This document shows, in pieces, positions 26,090 through 36,726 of a stretch of 63,244 nt of DNA. The notes under the pieces are model-generated. The model saw only the letters and a list, made by a program, of their open reading frames with translations. It did no database searches and was not told the origin of the DNA. Location of the stretch: contig NZ_JAUYNX010000007.1 in the NCBI RefSeq assembly GCF_030704825.1, forward strand, positions 1-63,244, given 5' to 3'. Every line of letters begins with the position of its first letter. The stretch's first letter is position 1. Both the position numbers and the translations under genes were made by a program. Source of the stretch: Brevundimonas sp. GTDB taxonomy: Bacteria > Pseudomonadota > Alphaproteobacteria > Caulobacterales > Caulobacteraceae.

Positions 26090-27496
26090 ATGACCAAAGC
26101 GACGCTCAAGCCCCTGAACGAACAGGCCATCGTCATCACCGGCGCCACCTCCGGCGTCGGCCTGGCCACGGCCCGGCGGGCGGCGCGGGCGGGGGCCTGC
26201 GTCTTCCTGATCGCGCGGGGGGAAAACGACCTGAAGGCCCTGACCGAAGAGTTGCAGGCGACCGGCGCCCGCGCCGCCTGGGCCGTCGCCGACGTGGCCG
26301 ATCACGACGCCCTGGCCGAGGCGGCCGAAAAATGCGTCCGCCTGTTCGGCGGCTTCGACACCTGGGTCAACAACGCCGGCGTCTCCATCTACGGCGCCAT
26401 CCGCGAGACCACGCTGGAGGACCAGCGACGCCTGTTCGAGACCAACTACTGGGGCGTGGTCAACGGCTCGCTGGTGGCGGCCGAGCACCTTCGGCAGCGG
26501 CCCGGCGGCGGGGCCATCGTCAATGTCGGCTCCATCCTGTCGGACGCCCCCCTGCCGATCCAGGGCGTCTATTCGGCCTCGAAGCACGCGGTGAAGGGCT
26601 TCACCAACGCCCTGCGCATGGAGCTGATGCGGGAACAGGCTCCGGTCACCGTCAGCCTGGTCAAGCCGGGGGCGATCGACACCCCCTACAGCAGGCACGC
26701 CCGCAACCTGACCGGCCAGGCCGTGCACAATCCCCAGCCGGTCTACGCCACCCATGTCGTGGCCGACACCATCCTGTACTGCGCGAGCCATCCGATCCGC
26801 GAGATCACCGTCGGCGGCGGCGGCCGGCTGATCGCCAGCTTCTATTCCGCCCTGCCCGGTCTGGCGGAACCTCTTTTCGCGCGGTTCGCTCCTTCCCTGA
26901 TGCGGGACAGGGGTTCCGCCTATGAGCCGTACGACGACGGGCTGTACGACCCGACCGACGACGGTCTCGACGAAGAGGTCTACTATCCGATGGTCCGCCA
27001 GTTCTCCGCCCTCGCCGAAGTCCGCAAACACCCGGGAATCACCGGCGGCGTCATCGCCGTCCTGGCCGGGATCGGCATCGCCGCCCTTCTGCTGAACCAG
27101 CGCAGCGGCCCCACCCGCTACGAGCGCCTCCGGGGCCGCCTGGATCCGCGCGGCTGGATCGACGCCGGGGCCCTTCGCACCCGCTTCGACGACCTGACGG
27201 AAACCGTGCGCCACGGCCTGGCCGACGCCGGAGAGCGCGCGTCCGAGTTTGGCGACGACGCCCGTCACCGGTCGGAACGTATCCTCCACGGCGCTCGACA
27301 TTCGTCCCGCAAGGCCTTGAAGAAGCACGGAAAGACAGCCCGACGCTATGCGCATGACGCCGGCGCCTACGCCAGGGACCATGCGAAGGAAGGCGGCGCC
27401 CTTCTGGCCCTGGCGACCATCGCCGCCGCCGTCGGCGCCGCCGCCCTGGACGCCCGCCGCCCCGACAGCCGTATCCGCAGCCTCGGCAAATTCTAG
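26090..27496 (+). CDS. Short-chain dehydrogenase with C-terminal membrane-linked extension
   Basis: A 468-residue protein. Residues 1-250 are a classical SDR: nucleotide motif TGATSGVG, NNAG, and catalytic Ser in VGSILSD with YSASK. From ~300 a non-SDR tail follows: an acidic Tyr/Asp-rich stretch (EPYDDGLYDPTDDGLDEE), a transmembrane segment (~322-342), a long basic/acidic helical region and a second hydrophobic segment near 440-458. The tail would place the oxidoreductase on the membrane. The substrate is unknown. SDRs usually have ~250-300 residues, so the extension is unusual though seen in some alphaproteobacterial annotations. Confidence 0.87.
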   Translation: MTKATLKPLNEQAIVITGATSGVGLATARRAARAGACVFLIARGENDLKALTEELQATGARAAWAVADVADHDALAEAAEKCVRLFGGFDTWVNNAGVSIYGAIRETTLEDQRRLFETNYWGVVNGSLVAAEHLRQRPGGGAIVNVGSILSDAPLPIQGVYSASKHAVKGFTNALRMELMREQAPVTVSLVKPGAIDTPYSRHARNLTGQAVHNPQPVYATHVVADTILYCASHPIREITVGGGGRLIASFYSALPGLAEPLFARFAPSLMRDRGSAYEPYDDGLYDPTDDGLDEEVYYPMVRQFSALAEVRKHPGITGGVIAVLAGIGIAALLLNQRSGPTRYERLRGRLDPRGWIDAGALRTRFDDLTETVRHGLADAGERASEFGDDARHRSERILHGARHSSRKALKKHGKTARRYAHDAGAYARDHAKEGGALLALATIAAAVGAAALDARRPDSRIRSLGKF

Positions 27497-27520
27497 GCCC
27501 TGCAGCCGAACGTGGACGGC

Positions 27521-27937
27521 TTAGGGAACGGAAAAGTCCGTCACCCAAAGCTCCCATCCACCGAACTCACCCGCCGGTCGAAGTTCGCCGACGAAGATGA
27601 TCGGTACGGCTATCCAGCCTCCATAGCGGCCGTTTCGAGCGCTGCTGAGATGCCCGTTCAAGGCCTCTCGCCGTTCCGGCGAAATGGCTCCCATTCGAAC
27701 GCCGAAACCGAGGTTGGGGCAATCGGCTGAGGTAAAGTGGGTGTGCAGCTGGTCCGACTTGTAGACGCCTTCGACAGCGACGGTCCTTCCGCCAAACGAC
27801 GCTCGTTCAGCATAGGCTAAACACAAGCTGATTGGAGCGGGAGCGGGAGGTGCTTGATCCTGTGTCCCAGCTCCGGCCGTCGATGCCACGACGTTTACGG
27901 CCGCGACGAAAGACACCAACGAAAGTCGCCTGTTCAT
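27521..27937 (-). CDS. Hypothetical secreted protein
   Basis: A 138-residue protein with a signal peptide (MNRRLSLVSFVAAVNVVASTAG) and a compact domain containing two cysteines. It has the phrase VAVEGVYKSDQLHTHFTS and a Gly/Arg-rich middle. Its codon choice is less GC-biased than its neighbours (more TTC/TCG/GTA mixtures), hinting at recent acquisition or low expression. I do not recognise the family. Confidence 0.6.
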   Translation of the reverse strand: MNRRLSLVSFVAAVNVVASTAGAGTQDQAPPAPAPISLCLAYAERASFGGRTVAVEGVYKSDQLHTHFTSADCPNLGFGVRMGAISPERREALNGHLSSARNGRYGGWIAVPIIFVGELRPAGEFGGWELWVTDFSVP

Positions 27938-28093
27938 GAGTCCGAACTCCGGGCGTCAAAAACGAGAAGCAGGGACACCGACCTTCCCGACTTGCCCAGC
28001 CTCGCATGGCTCGAGATCGCGCGCATCCCATTTCAGAGGGGCAACCTAGCCTTCCCCATTGCTGCAACTGCGAAGGTGAGCCAAGGTCGCCGG

Positions 28094-29986
<1,893 letters not shown>

Positions 29987-30077
29987 CAAGCTTCCCCGAC
30001 GGCATCTTGCGCGGGTGCGAAAGGCGCGCGCAGTATCCCGCAACGGTCGCATGATGACGGCCGAGGGAGGATCATCG

Positions 30078-31892
30078 ATGTCTCGTTTCCTGCGCAGCGC
30101 GGCACTCGCCGCCCTGACCGTGGCCGCCGCCGGCGCCATGGCGTCAGCCGCCAGCGCCCAAGCCTACAACCGCCTCATCGTGTTCGGCGACAGCCTCAGC
30201 GACAACGGCAACCTGTACGCGATCTCCGGCCAGCCCACCTCGCCGCCGTACTTCCAGGGCCGCTTCTCCAACGGCCGGGTCTTCACCGAGCTTCTGGGCT
30301 TCAACGCCGGACGCTACACGGCCGGCGCGCCGGTGACCGGCAGCGTCAACTACGCCTTCGGGGGAGCCCGGACAGACAGCTCGGCCGTCCCGCCCGGCAT
30401 GCGCAACCAGCTGCTGGCCTATACCGGCGCGGGCGGGACCTTCGGCGCCAATGACCTGGTCAGCATCCTGGGCGGCGCGAACAACATCTTCCAGGCCGTC
30501 GGGCCGGCCTCCGTGTCCCCCAACCCCACCGGCTTCATCCAGCCGGTGGCCCTGGCCGCCGCCGCCGACATCAACTTCATCGTCAACAGCGTCGCGGGCG
30601 CCGGCGCCGGGACCATCCTGGTCAGCAACCTGCCCAATCTGGCGCTGACTCCCCAGTTCAACCAGGGCCCGGGCGCGCCCGCCGCCCCGCTGGCCGACTA
30701 CGCCGGCACCCAGTTCAACGGCGCCCTTCTGAACGGTCTGATGGCGACGGCCGCGGCGCGGCCGGGGACCAACATCATCCTGCTGGACCTGTACAAGATC
30801 GGTCCCGCCCTGGTGGCCGATCCCGGTCGCTTCGGCCTGACCAATGTGAGGGACGCCTGCTTCAACGGCGTCACCGTCTGCGCCAGCCCGGACAGCTATC
30901 TGTACTGGGACAGCGTGCACCCGACCGCCGCCGGTCACCGGCTGCTGGCCGCCCTCGCCGACGACTATCTCTACTATGGCGACCAGGGCGCGCAGTCGGC
31001 CGTCCAGGCCGAAACCGCCTTCCGCCAGCGCGAGGACCTGCTGGACCTCGCCAGCGAAGGCCTGTCCGGGCGCGAGGCCTGGGAGCCGGGCTCCCACCTG
31101 ACCTTCGGCGCCATCGCCGACAGCGTCGAGACCGACGCGCGGGGCGTGGTGGCCGCGGCCGAGGCGACCGGCTGGGGTGTCCGGGGGGGACTGGATCACG
31201 CCCTGTCCGAACACATGCGCTTCGGCCTGGCGGCGACCTTCCGCAAGGCCGAGGTCGATGCCGGCCCGATGGCCTTCGAGGTCGACAGCTACGCCTTCGA
31301 CCTCTACGCCGGCTGGCGCTCGGGCGGGCATTTCATCAACGCCACGGTCGGCGGATCGATCGACCAGTATGACGAGATCACCCGCGTGACCTCCCTGACC
31401 CCGGTCATTCATACCGGCGAGACAGACGGCGGCAGCGTCGGGGCCCGCATCCAGGGCGGCGTCTGGTTCGACATGGGCGGGATCGGCCTGTCGCCCCGCG
31501 TGGCGGTCAACTACGTCTCGACCGACGTCAACGGCTACATCGAACAGGGGCCGGCGGCCCAGTACGCCTATCAGGACCGTACGGTCCAGGCAGCCAGCGG
31601 CGAGGTCTCGCTGCGGGCCGAAGGCGGCGGCGGCGGCGTCAGCTTCTATGTCGAGGGCGGCTATCGCGATTCCTTCGGCGACAGCAGCGATGCGGTCCGG
31701 ACCGGAATCGCGGCCAACCCGGCCCATATCCTGGCTCGCGAGGTGGAGGATCCGTTCGGCGGCTCGCTGCTGGCCTCGGCCGGCGTCGAGGCCGACCTCG
31801 GCCCCGTAAACGTGTCGTTCGGCTATCGCGGCCGTTTCGGCGACGCCGCCGACAGCCACGTGGGCGCGATCACCTTCCGCCTGCCGCTGTAA
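30078..31892 (+). CDS. GDSL autotransporter esterase
   Basis: A 604-residue outer-membrane esterase. It has a signal peptide (residues 1-28), a GDSL hydrolase passenger with the nucleophile in FGDSLSDNGN, block III GGANN and the catalytic Asp/His in WDSVHPTAAGH near 280, and a C-terminal autotransporter beta-barrel from ~340. The last residues TFRLPL end in the hydrophobic pattern typical of outer-membrane barrels. It would display a lipase or esterase on the surface. The ATG has GGGAGG upstream, and a terminator follows the stop. Confidence 0.92.
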   Translation: MSRFLRSAALAALTVAAAGAMASAASAQAYNRLIVFGDSLSDNGNLYAISGQPTSPPYFQGRFSNGRVFTELLGFNAGRYTAGAPVTGSVNYAFGGARTDSSAVPPGMRNQLLAYTGAGGTFGANDLVSILGGANNIFQAVGPASVSPNPTGFIQPVALAAAADINFIVNSVAGAGAGTILVSNLPNLALTPQFNQGPGAPAAPLADYAGTQFNGALLNGLMATAAARPGTNIILLDLYKIGPALVADPGRFGLTNVRDACFNGVTVCASPDSYLYWDSVHPTAAGHRLLAALADDYLYYGDQGAQSAVQAETAFRQREDLLDLASEGLSGREAWEPGSHLTFGAIADSVETDARGVVAAAEATGWGVRGGLDHALSEHMRFGLAATFRKAEVDAGPMAFEVDSYAFDLYAGWRSGGHFINATVGGSIDQYDEITRVTSLTPVIHTGETDGGSVGARIQGGVWFDMGGIGLSPRVAVNYVSTDVNGYIEQGPAAQYAYQDRTVQAASGEVSLRAEGGGGGVSFYVEGGYRDSFGDSSDAVRTGIAANPAHILAREVEDPFGGSLLASAGVEADLGPVNVSFGYRGRFGDAADSHVGAITFRLPL

Positions 31893-31917
31893 CAGGCGGA
31901 GCCGGCGCGACGGAACG

Positions 31918-31947
31918 GGCGCGCGATCCCTGGATCGCGCGCCTTTT
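31918..31947 (+). terminator. Rho-independent terminator after the GDSL autotransporter
   Basis: GGCGCGCGATC pairs with GATCGCGCGCC around a four-base loop, followed by TTTTC. It starts 26 bases after the stop codon. Confidence 0.88.
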
Positions 31948-32109
31948 CGTTCCCTGCCTGCGACGACCTGCCGCCCCTCGCCGCCCCAAAGCGGCCCCAC
32001 AAAACCTTAGAACGGCGCTCTCCCGGTCGCTGGCCGCAGTGCGTCGCTCCTCGCGACCTGCCGGCGCCTTCCCTGCTCAGCTTGAGCCGAAAACGGAGCC
32101 GACGCCGCC

Positions 32110-32718
32110 ATGCGACGCCTGTTGCCGACCGTCCGGTCGTTTCTCATCCATTCCGGCCAGGCCGCCGCCTTGGGCGTTGTGGCCGTGCTGGCCATGGCCG
32201 CTGCGCCCCTGCCCGCCGCGACCGCCGAGCCCTCGGCCGCCCCGGAAGCGCCGCCCGCCACCGCCGTGGCCGAGCCCGCCGGGCCGGTGACGCGCGAGAT
32301 CGCCTTCGAAAGCCCGGTCAAGGGCTATGCCGTCAACTCCGCCTTCGGCATGCGCCGCCTGCCCGGTCAGGCCATGCGCCGGCATGACGGCGTCGATATC
32401 GCGGCCCCGCGCGGCACCGGAGTCTACGTCGCCGCCGAGGGCGCCGTGACGCGCACCGGATACGACCCCGCCGGCTACGGTCGTTTCATCGAAATCCGCC
32501 ATCCCAACGGCATGACCACGCTCTACGGCCACCTCAGCCGGCTGGACGTCCGGTCGGGCGACCGGCTCGACGCCGGCGAGCGCATCGGCCTGGTCGGCAA
32601 CACCGGCCGATCCACCGGACCCCACCTGCATTTCGAGGTTCGCCGCGGCGACCGGCAGGTCGATCCGGTCAAGGTCATGGGGCAGGCGTTCGAGGTCGTC
32701 GTCGCCGCCGTAGCCTGA
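32110..32718 (+). CDS. M23 family peptidase (LytM domain), exported
   Basis: A 202-residue protein with an N-terminal membrane or signal segment (~17-38), a Pro/Ala-rich linker and an M23 domain from ~70. Zinc ligands and catalytic residues fit an active endopeptidase: RRHDGVDIAAP gives HxxxD and GPHLHFEVRR gives HxH. It would cut peptidoglycan cross-bridges in the periplasm. The gene lies 65 bases before the MHYT kinase on the same strand. Confidence 0.9.
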   Translation: MRRLLPTVRSFLIHSGQAAALGVVAVLAMAAAPLPAATAEPSAAPEAPPATAVAEPAGPVTREIAFESPVKGYAVNSAFGMRRLPGQAMRRHDGVDIAAPRGTGVYVAAEGAVTRTGYDPAGYGRFIEIRHPNGMTTLYGHLSRLDVRSGDRLDAGERIGLVGNTGRSTGPHLHFEVRRGDRQVDPVKVMGQAFEVVVAAVA

Positions 32719-32782
32719 ATCTTCGCCCGCCCACGGTTTCTTCACCCCTTTCCGGGATGATCCGCGCCTGAGAGGGGGCGAC

Positions 32783-35062
32783 TTGAACCGGATTCTCTAC
32801 TGCATCGCGCTCGAGCATGACTGGCGCTGGACGCTGGCCGCGGCGCTGGTCTGTGTGATCGGCATCGGCACAGCCCTGCGCTTGCTCGGCCACGCCCGTG
32901 AGATGTCCGGCCATCGACGCCGCAACACCGCCCTTCTGGCCGCCTTTGTCGGCGGGCTGGCGATCTTCTCGACCCACTTCCTGGCCATGCAGGGTTATCA
33001 GGCTGGCGGCGAGATCCGCTACGGCGTGTGGCCGACCCTCGCATCCCTCGTCGCCGTTCTCGGCAGTTTCATCCTGGCCGCCGGCGTCGTCCTGGTTCAA
33101 CCTCGACGGGCAAGCCGCGCGATTGGCGCGATTCTGGCCATGGCCGGCGTGGCCGCCATGCATTTTATCGGCATCGCCGCCCTGGAAATGTCGGGAGAGA
33201 TCGTGTGGCGGCCGGAACTCGTCGTTCTGGCCATCGTCGGAGGCATGACGATCGCCGGCCTTGCCGGGGCCTTCGTCTATGGCCCTGGCCTGAAGCGGCT
33301 GATCGCGACCACCCTGTCCGGCGCCGCGGCGGTCGTCGTGCTTCACTTCGTGTCCATGAGCGCCATGACCGTGATCCCGCGGGCCGTGAGCATGAGCGCA
33401 GCGACGGTTTCCGGGACGGTCATGACCGGCGTCCTCGTCGCCATGGTGGCCGGGATCGTGACCATCGCCGCCATGATCGCCTGGATGAGCTGGATCGCCC
33501 GGTCCAGCGCCCTGGGCCATGTCCGGGAGGCCATCGACGCCATGCCCGACGGCCTTGCCTTCTATGACGCCGACGACCGGCTGGTGCTGTGGAACCACCG
33601 CTACGCCGAGGTGAATCCGGAGCTGTCGTCCACCCTCCAGGCCGGCATGACCTTCCGGGAGATCATCCAGATCGGACTGGGCGAGGGTTTGTACGCTGAC
33701 GCGGTCGGCCGGGAAGAGGCGTGGATCGCCGAGCGACTGGAGTCGCGCAAGGCCCTGTCGAACACGATGGAGCAGCATATCGCCGGCGACCGCTGGCTTC
33801 GTGTGGCTGACCGGCGCACGGCGGCGGGCGGCATCGTCACCGTCTGCACGGACATCACCGACCTCAAGCACGGCGCGCGATCCCTGGCCGAGGCCCGTGA
33901 CGCGGCCCAGGCGGCCAGCACCGCCAAGAGCCAGTTTCTCGCCAATATGAGCCACGAGATCCGCACGCCCCTGAACGGCGTCATCGGCGTCGCCCAGGCC
34001 CTTGCCCGGACCGATCTGTCATCCCAGCAGCAAGAGATGCTGCAACTCATCCAGTCTTCAGGCCAGACGCTTCAGGTCCTGCTCAGCGACATTCTGGACC
34101 TGGCGCGCGTCGAATCCGGTCGGCTGGAACTGGCCGACGACGCCTTCGACCTTGGCCGGGCCGTGCGCGAGGCGGCCCAGCTGTACGAAACCTCGGCCGA
34201 GGCCAAGGGTCTGCAATTCTTCGTCGAGATCGCGCCCGAGGCTGACCGCTGGATTTCCGGTGATCCGGTGCGCATCAAGCAAATCCTGACCAATCTGGTT
34301 TCCAACGCGGTGAAATTCACCAACGAGGGCTTTGTCAGCCTGACCGCCGCGCCGGGTCCGGACCACGGCGCGGGACCGACGCTTCGCTTCTCGATCGAGG
34401 ACACCGGCATCGGCTTCGACAGCGACACGCGCGAACGCCTGTTCAGCCGCTTCGAACAGGCCGACGGCGCCATCACCCGCCGGTTCGGCGGCTCGGGCCT
34501 GGGTCTCGCCATCTCGCGTCAACTGGCCGAGATGATGGGCGGCGACCTGGACTGTGAAAGCGAACCGGGCGGCGGTTCAGCCTTCATCCTGACCATCCCC
34601 TTCCGGCCGGTCGAGATGCCGACGGCAGCGGTTCCGGCCGCGATGGAAGCTCGGGACGACGAACGGCCCGCGATCCGGGTGCTGCTGGCCGACGACCATC
34701 CCGTCAACCGCAAGGTGGTCGAGATGATCCTGGCCCAGGCCGATGTCGAACTGACCGCGGTCGAGAACGGCGCCGAGGCGCTTCAGGCCTGCCGCGACGC
34801 CGACTTCGATCTGATCCTGATGGACATGCAGATGCCGGTCATGGACGGACTGACCGCGACGCGTGAAATCCGGCTGCATGAAGCCGCCATGGGCCTGGAC
34901 CGCACCGCCATCGTCATGTTGACCGCCAACGCCCTGCCCGAACATATCGCCTCGGCCGAGGCCGCGGGCGCTGACCGCCACCTGGCCAAGCCGTTCGACG
35001 CGGCCGAACTGCTGGGCCTAGTGGAGACCTTGCCCAACACCGCCATCCGCATTGCGGCCTGA
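32783..35062 (+). CDS. Hybrid histidine kinase with MHYT sensor domain
   Basis: A 759-residue membrane kinase. Residues ~10-225 form an MHYT-type seven-segment domain with the repeated metal-binding motifs STHFLAMQGY, AAMHFIGIAAL and LHFVSMSAM. A PAS-like region (~250-370) follows, then HisKA with H391 in NMSHEIRTPLNG, a HATPase domain with GSGLGLAIS, and a C-terminal receiver domain with D681 in LILMDMQMPVMDG. MHYT domains are proposed to sense diatomic gases through bound copper (literature proposal). The output partner is unknown. The start codon is TTG with a GAGAGGGGG ribosome binding site. Confidence 0.9.
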   Translation: MNRILYCIALEHDWRWTLAAALVCVIGIGTALRLLGHAREMSGHRRRNTALLAAFVGGLAIFSTHFLAMQGYQAGGEIRYGVWPTLASLVAVLGSFILAAGVVLVQPRRASRAIGAILAMAGVAAMHFIGIAALEMSGEIVWRPELVVLAIVGGMTIAGLAGAFVYGPGLKRLIATTLSGAAAVVVLHFVSMSAMTVIPRAVSMSAATVSGTVMTGVLVAMVAGIVTIAAMIAWMSWIARSSALGHVREAIDAMPDGLAFYDADDRLVLWNHRYAEVNPELSSTLQAGMTFREIIQIGLGEGLYADAVGREEAWIAERLESRKALSNTMEQHIAGDRWLRVADRRTAAGGIVTVCTDITDLKHGARSLAEARDAAQAASTAKSQFLANMSHEIRTPLNGVIGVAQALARTDLSSQQQEMLQLIQSSGQTLQVLLSDILDLARVESGRLELADDAFDLGRAVREAAQLYETSAEAKGLQFFVEIAPEADRWISGDPVRIKQILTNLVSNAVKFTNEGFVSLTAAPGPDHGAGPTLRFSIEDTGIGFDSDTRERLFSRFEQADGAITRRFGGSGLGLAISRQLAEMMGGDLDCESEPGGGSAFILTIPFRPVEMPTAAVPAAMEARDDERPAIRVLLADDHPVNRKVVEMILAQADVELTAVENGAEALQACRDADFDLILMDMQMPVMDGLTATREIRLHEAAMGLDRTAIVMLTANALPEHIASAEAAGADRHLAKPFDAAELLGLVETLPNTAIRIAA

Positions 35063-35068
35063 CGGGCC

Positions 35069-35278
35069 CTATTCGTAGCCGTGGGCGGCCTCGTTGATGA
35101 CCTGCGAGGGCATCGATGAGAAGTCGACGCTGACCGGCTGGGCCGCCTTGGCGCGGAAGGTCTTGATGACGTGCTCGAGACGGCGACGCACCTCGCGCTC
35201 GGCCTCGGTTCCGTCCGTCAGGTTCAACGGAGCCAGGCAGAAGTCGATGATGGCCGTGGGACTGTTCAGGGGTTGCAT
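35069..35278 (-). CDS. Small protein downstream of aceA, unknown
   Basis: A 69-residue soluble protein beginning MQPLNSPTAIIDFCLAPLNL and containing a charged helix (EAEREVRRRLEHVIKTFRAK). A good AGGAGAG ribosome binding site precedes its ATG, and it follows aceA by 14 bases on the same strand, so it is probably co-transcribed. No family is recognised. Confidence 0.65.
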   Translation of the reverse strand: MQPLNSPTAIIDFCLAPLNLTDGTEAEREVRRRLEHVIKTFRAKAAQPVSVDFSSMPSQVINEAAHGYE

Positions 35279-35292
35279 GGTCTCTCTCCTGC

Positions 35293-36573
35293 CTATTCGG
35301 CCGCCACGAACTGGGCGGTCTCGGTGGAATCCTTGAGGGCCGTCGTCGAGGACTGGCCGTTCGAGATGACGGTGGCGACCTGGTCGAAATAGCCGGTGCC
35401 GACCTCGCGCTGGTGGCGGGTGGCGGTGTAGCCGGCGGCCTCGTTGGCGAACTCGCGCTGCTGCAGCTCGGAATAGGCCGCCATGCCGCGGTCGCGGTAG
35501 CCATCGGCCAATTCGAACATGGCGTTGTTCAGGCTATGGAAGCCGGCCAGGGTCACGAACTGGAATTTGTAGCCCATAGCGCCCAGTTCGCGCTGGAATT
35601 TGGCGATGGTGGCGTCATCGAGTTTGGCCTTCCAGTTGAAGCTGGGCGAGCAATTGTAGGCCATCAGCTTGCCGGGATGCTCCTTGTGAACGGCCTCGGC
35701 GAACCGACGGGCGTCGTCCAGATCGGGGTGTGAAGTCTCCCACCACAGGACATCGGCATGTTTGGCGTAGGACAGGCCGCGCGCGATGCAGTGGTCCAGT
35801 CCGGTGCCTTCCTTCAGGCGGAAGAAGCCCTCGGGCGTGCGGTTCTCGCGGTCGATGAAGGGCCGGTCGCGCGCGTCGACGTCCGAGGTGATCAGCTGGG
35901 CGCTTTCGGCGTCGGTGCGGGCCACGATCAGGGTCGGGGCGCCCATGACGTCGGCGGCCAGGCGCGCGGCGATCAGGTTGCGCTCATGCGCCTGGGTCGG
36001 GATCAGAACCTTGCCGCCCAGGTGGCCGCATTTCTTCTCCGAGGCCAGTTGGTCCTCGAAATGGACGCCCGCCGCGCCCGCCTCGATGAAGGCCTTCATG
36101 ATCTCGAAGCTGTTCAGGGGCCCACCGAAGCCTGCCTCGGCGTCGGCGACGATCGGAACGAACCAGTCGCGTTTGGCCCCTCCCTCGGCATGCTCGATCT
36201 GGTCGGCGCGCTGCAGGGTGCGGTTGATGCGGCGGCACAGCTCGGGCGCGGCGTTGGCGGGGTACAGCGACTGGTCCGGGTACATGGCCCCGGCGGTGTT
36301 GGCGTCGGCGGCGACCTGCCAGCCCGACAGATAGATGGCCTTGAGACCCGCCCGGACCATCTGCATGGCCTGGTTGCCGGTCACGGCGCCGAGCGCGTTC
36401 ACGAACGGCTCGTCGTGCAACAGTTCCCACAGCCGGTTGGCGCCGCGTTCGGCCAGGGTATGGGTGATCGGGATCGAGCCGCGCAGGCGCAGGACGTCTT
36501 CCGGCGTATAGGGGCGTTCGATGCCGTCGAAGCGGCCGACGGGCGACGGAACGAGATGGGCGAAGCTGGTCAT
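35293..36573 (-). CDS. aceA: Isocitrate lyase AceA
   Basis: A 426-residue isocitrate lyase, which splits isocitrate to glyoxylate and succinate in the glyoxylate bypass for growth on acetate or fatty acids. The catalytic cysteine signature KKCGHLGGK lies near residue 180, and WWETSHPD and FNWKAKLDD are conserved blocks. The start at 36573 matches the family N-terminus; an upstream extension is noncoding. It is divergent from an ScfR-type regulator across an operator-rich gap, which suggests direct control. Confidence 0.96.
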   Translation of the reverse strand: MTSFAHLVPSPVGRFDGIERPYTPEDVLRLRGSIPITHTLAERGANRLWELLHDEPFVNALGAVTGNQAMQMVRAGLKAIYLSGWQVAADANTAGAMYPDQSLYPANAAPELCRRINRTLQRADQIEHAEGGAKRDWFVPIVADAEAGFGGPLNSFEIMKAFIEAGAAGVHFEDQLASEKKCGHLGGKVLIPTQAHERNLIAARLAADVMGAPTLIVARTDAESAQLITSDVDARDRPFIDRENRTPEGFFRLKEGTGLDHCIARGLSYAKHADVLWWETSHPDLDDARRFAEAVHKEHPGKLMAYNCSPSFNWKAKLDDATIAKFQRELGAMGYKFQFVTLAGFHSLNNAMFELADGYRDRGMAAYSELQQREFANEAAGYTATRHQREVGTGYFDQVATVISNGQSSTTALKDSTETAQFVAAE

Positions 36574-36639
36574 GTCGGTCTCGGCTCGGGTGTGCGGGCA
36601 TCGCCGCGGGTCTCGAAGAGCAGAACACGCATCAGTCAC

Positions 36640-36716
36640 GAATGACACAGCTCGGCCACTAGATTTCGTGTCATTCAGTCATGATGTGACATGGATTGTT
36701 AAGTCATAGTATGACT
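36640..36716. promoter_or_regulatory. Inverted repeats in the aceA-scfR promoter region
   Basis: GAATGACAC (36640-36648) and GTGTCATTC (36668-36676) form a perfect 9-bp inverted repeat with 19 bases between. A second perfect repeat, AGTCATA-G-TATGACT (36702-36716), lies next to the regulator start, and TCATGATGTGA (36678-36688) lies between. The region is AT-rich for this genome. All share a TGAC/GTCA core, fitting operators for the adjacent regulator. Confidence 0.6.
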
Positions 36717-36726
36717 ACATCCACTC

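Noticed and set aside
25940..27382. Upstream extension of the Hsp33 reading frame
   Set aside because: Runs antisense through the SDR gene; Hsp33 homology begins at the TTG near 25939.
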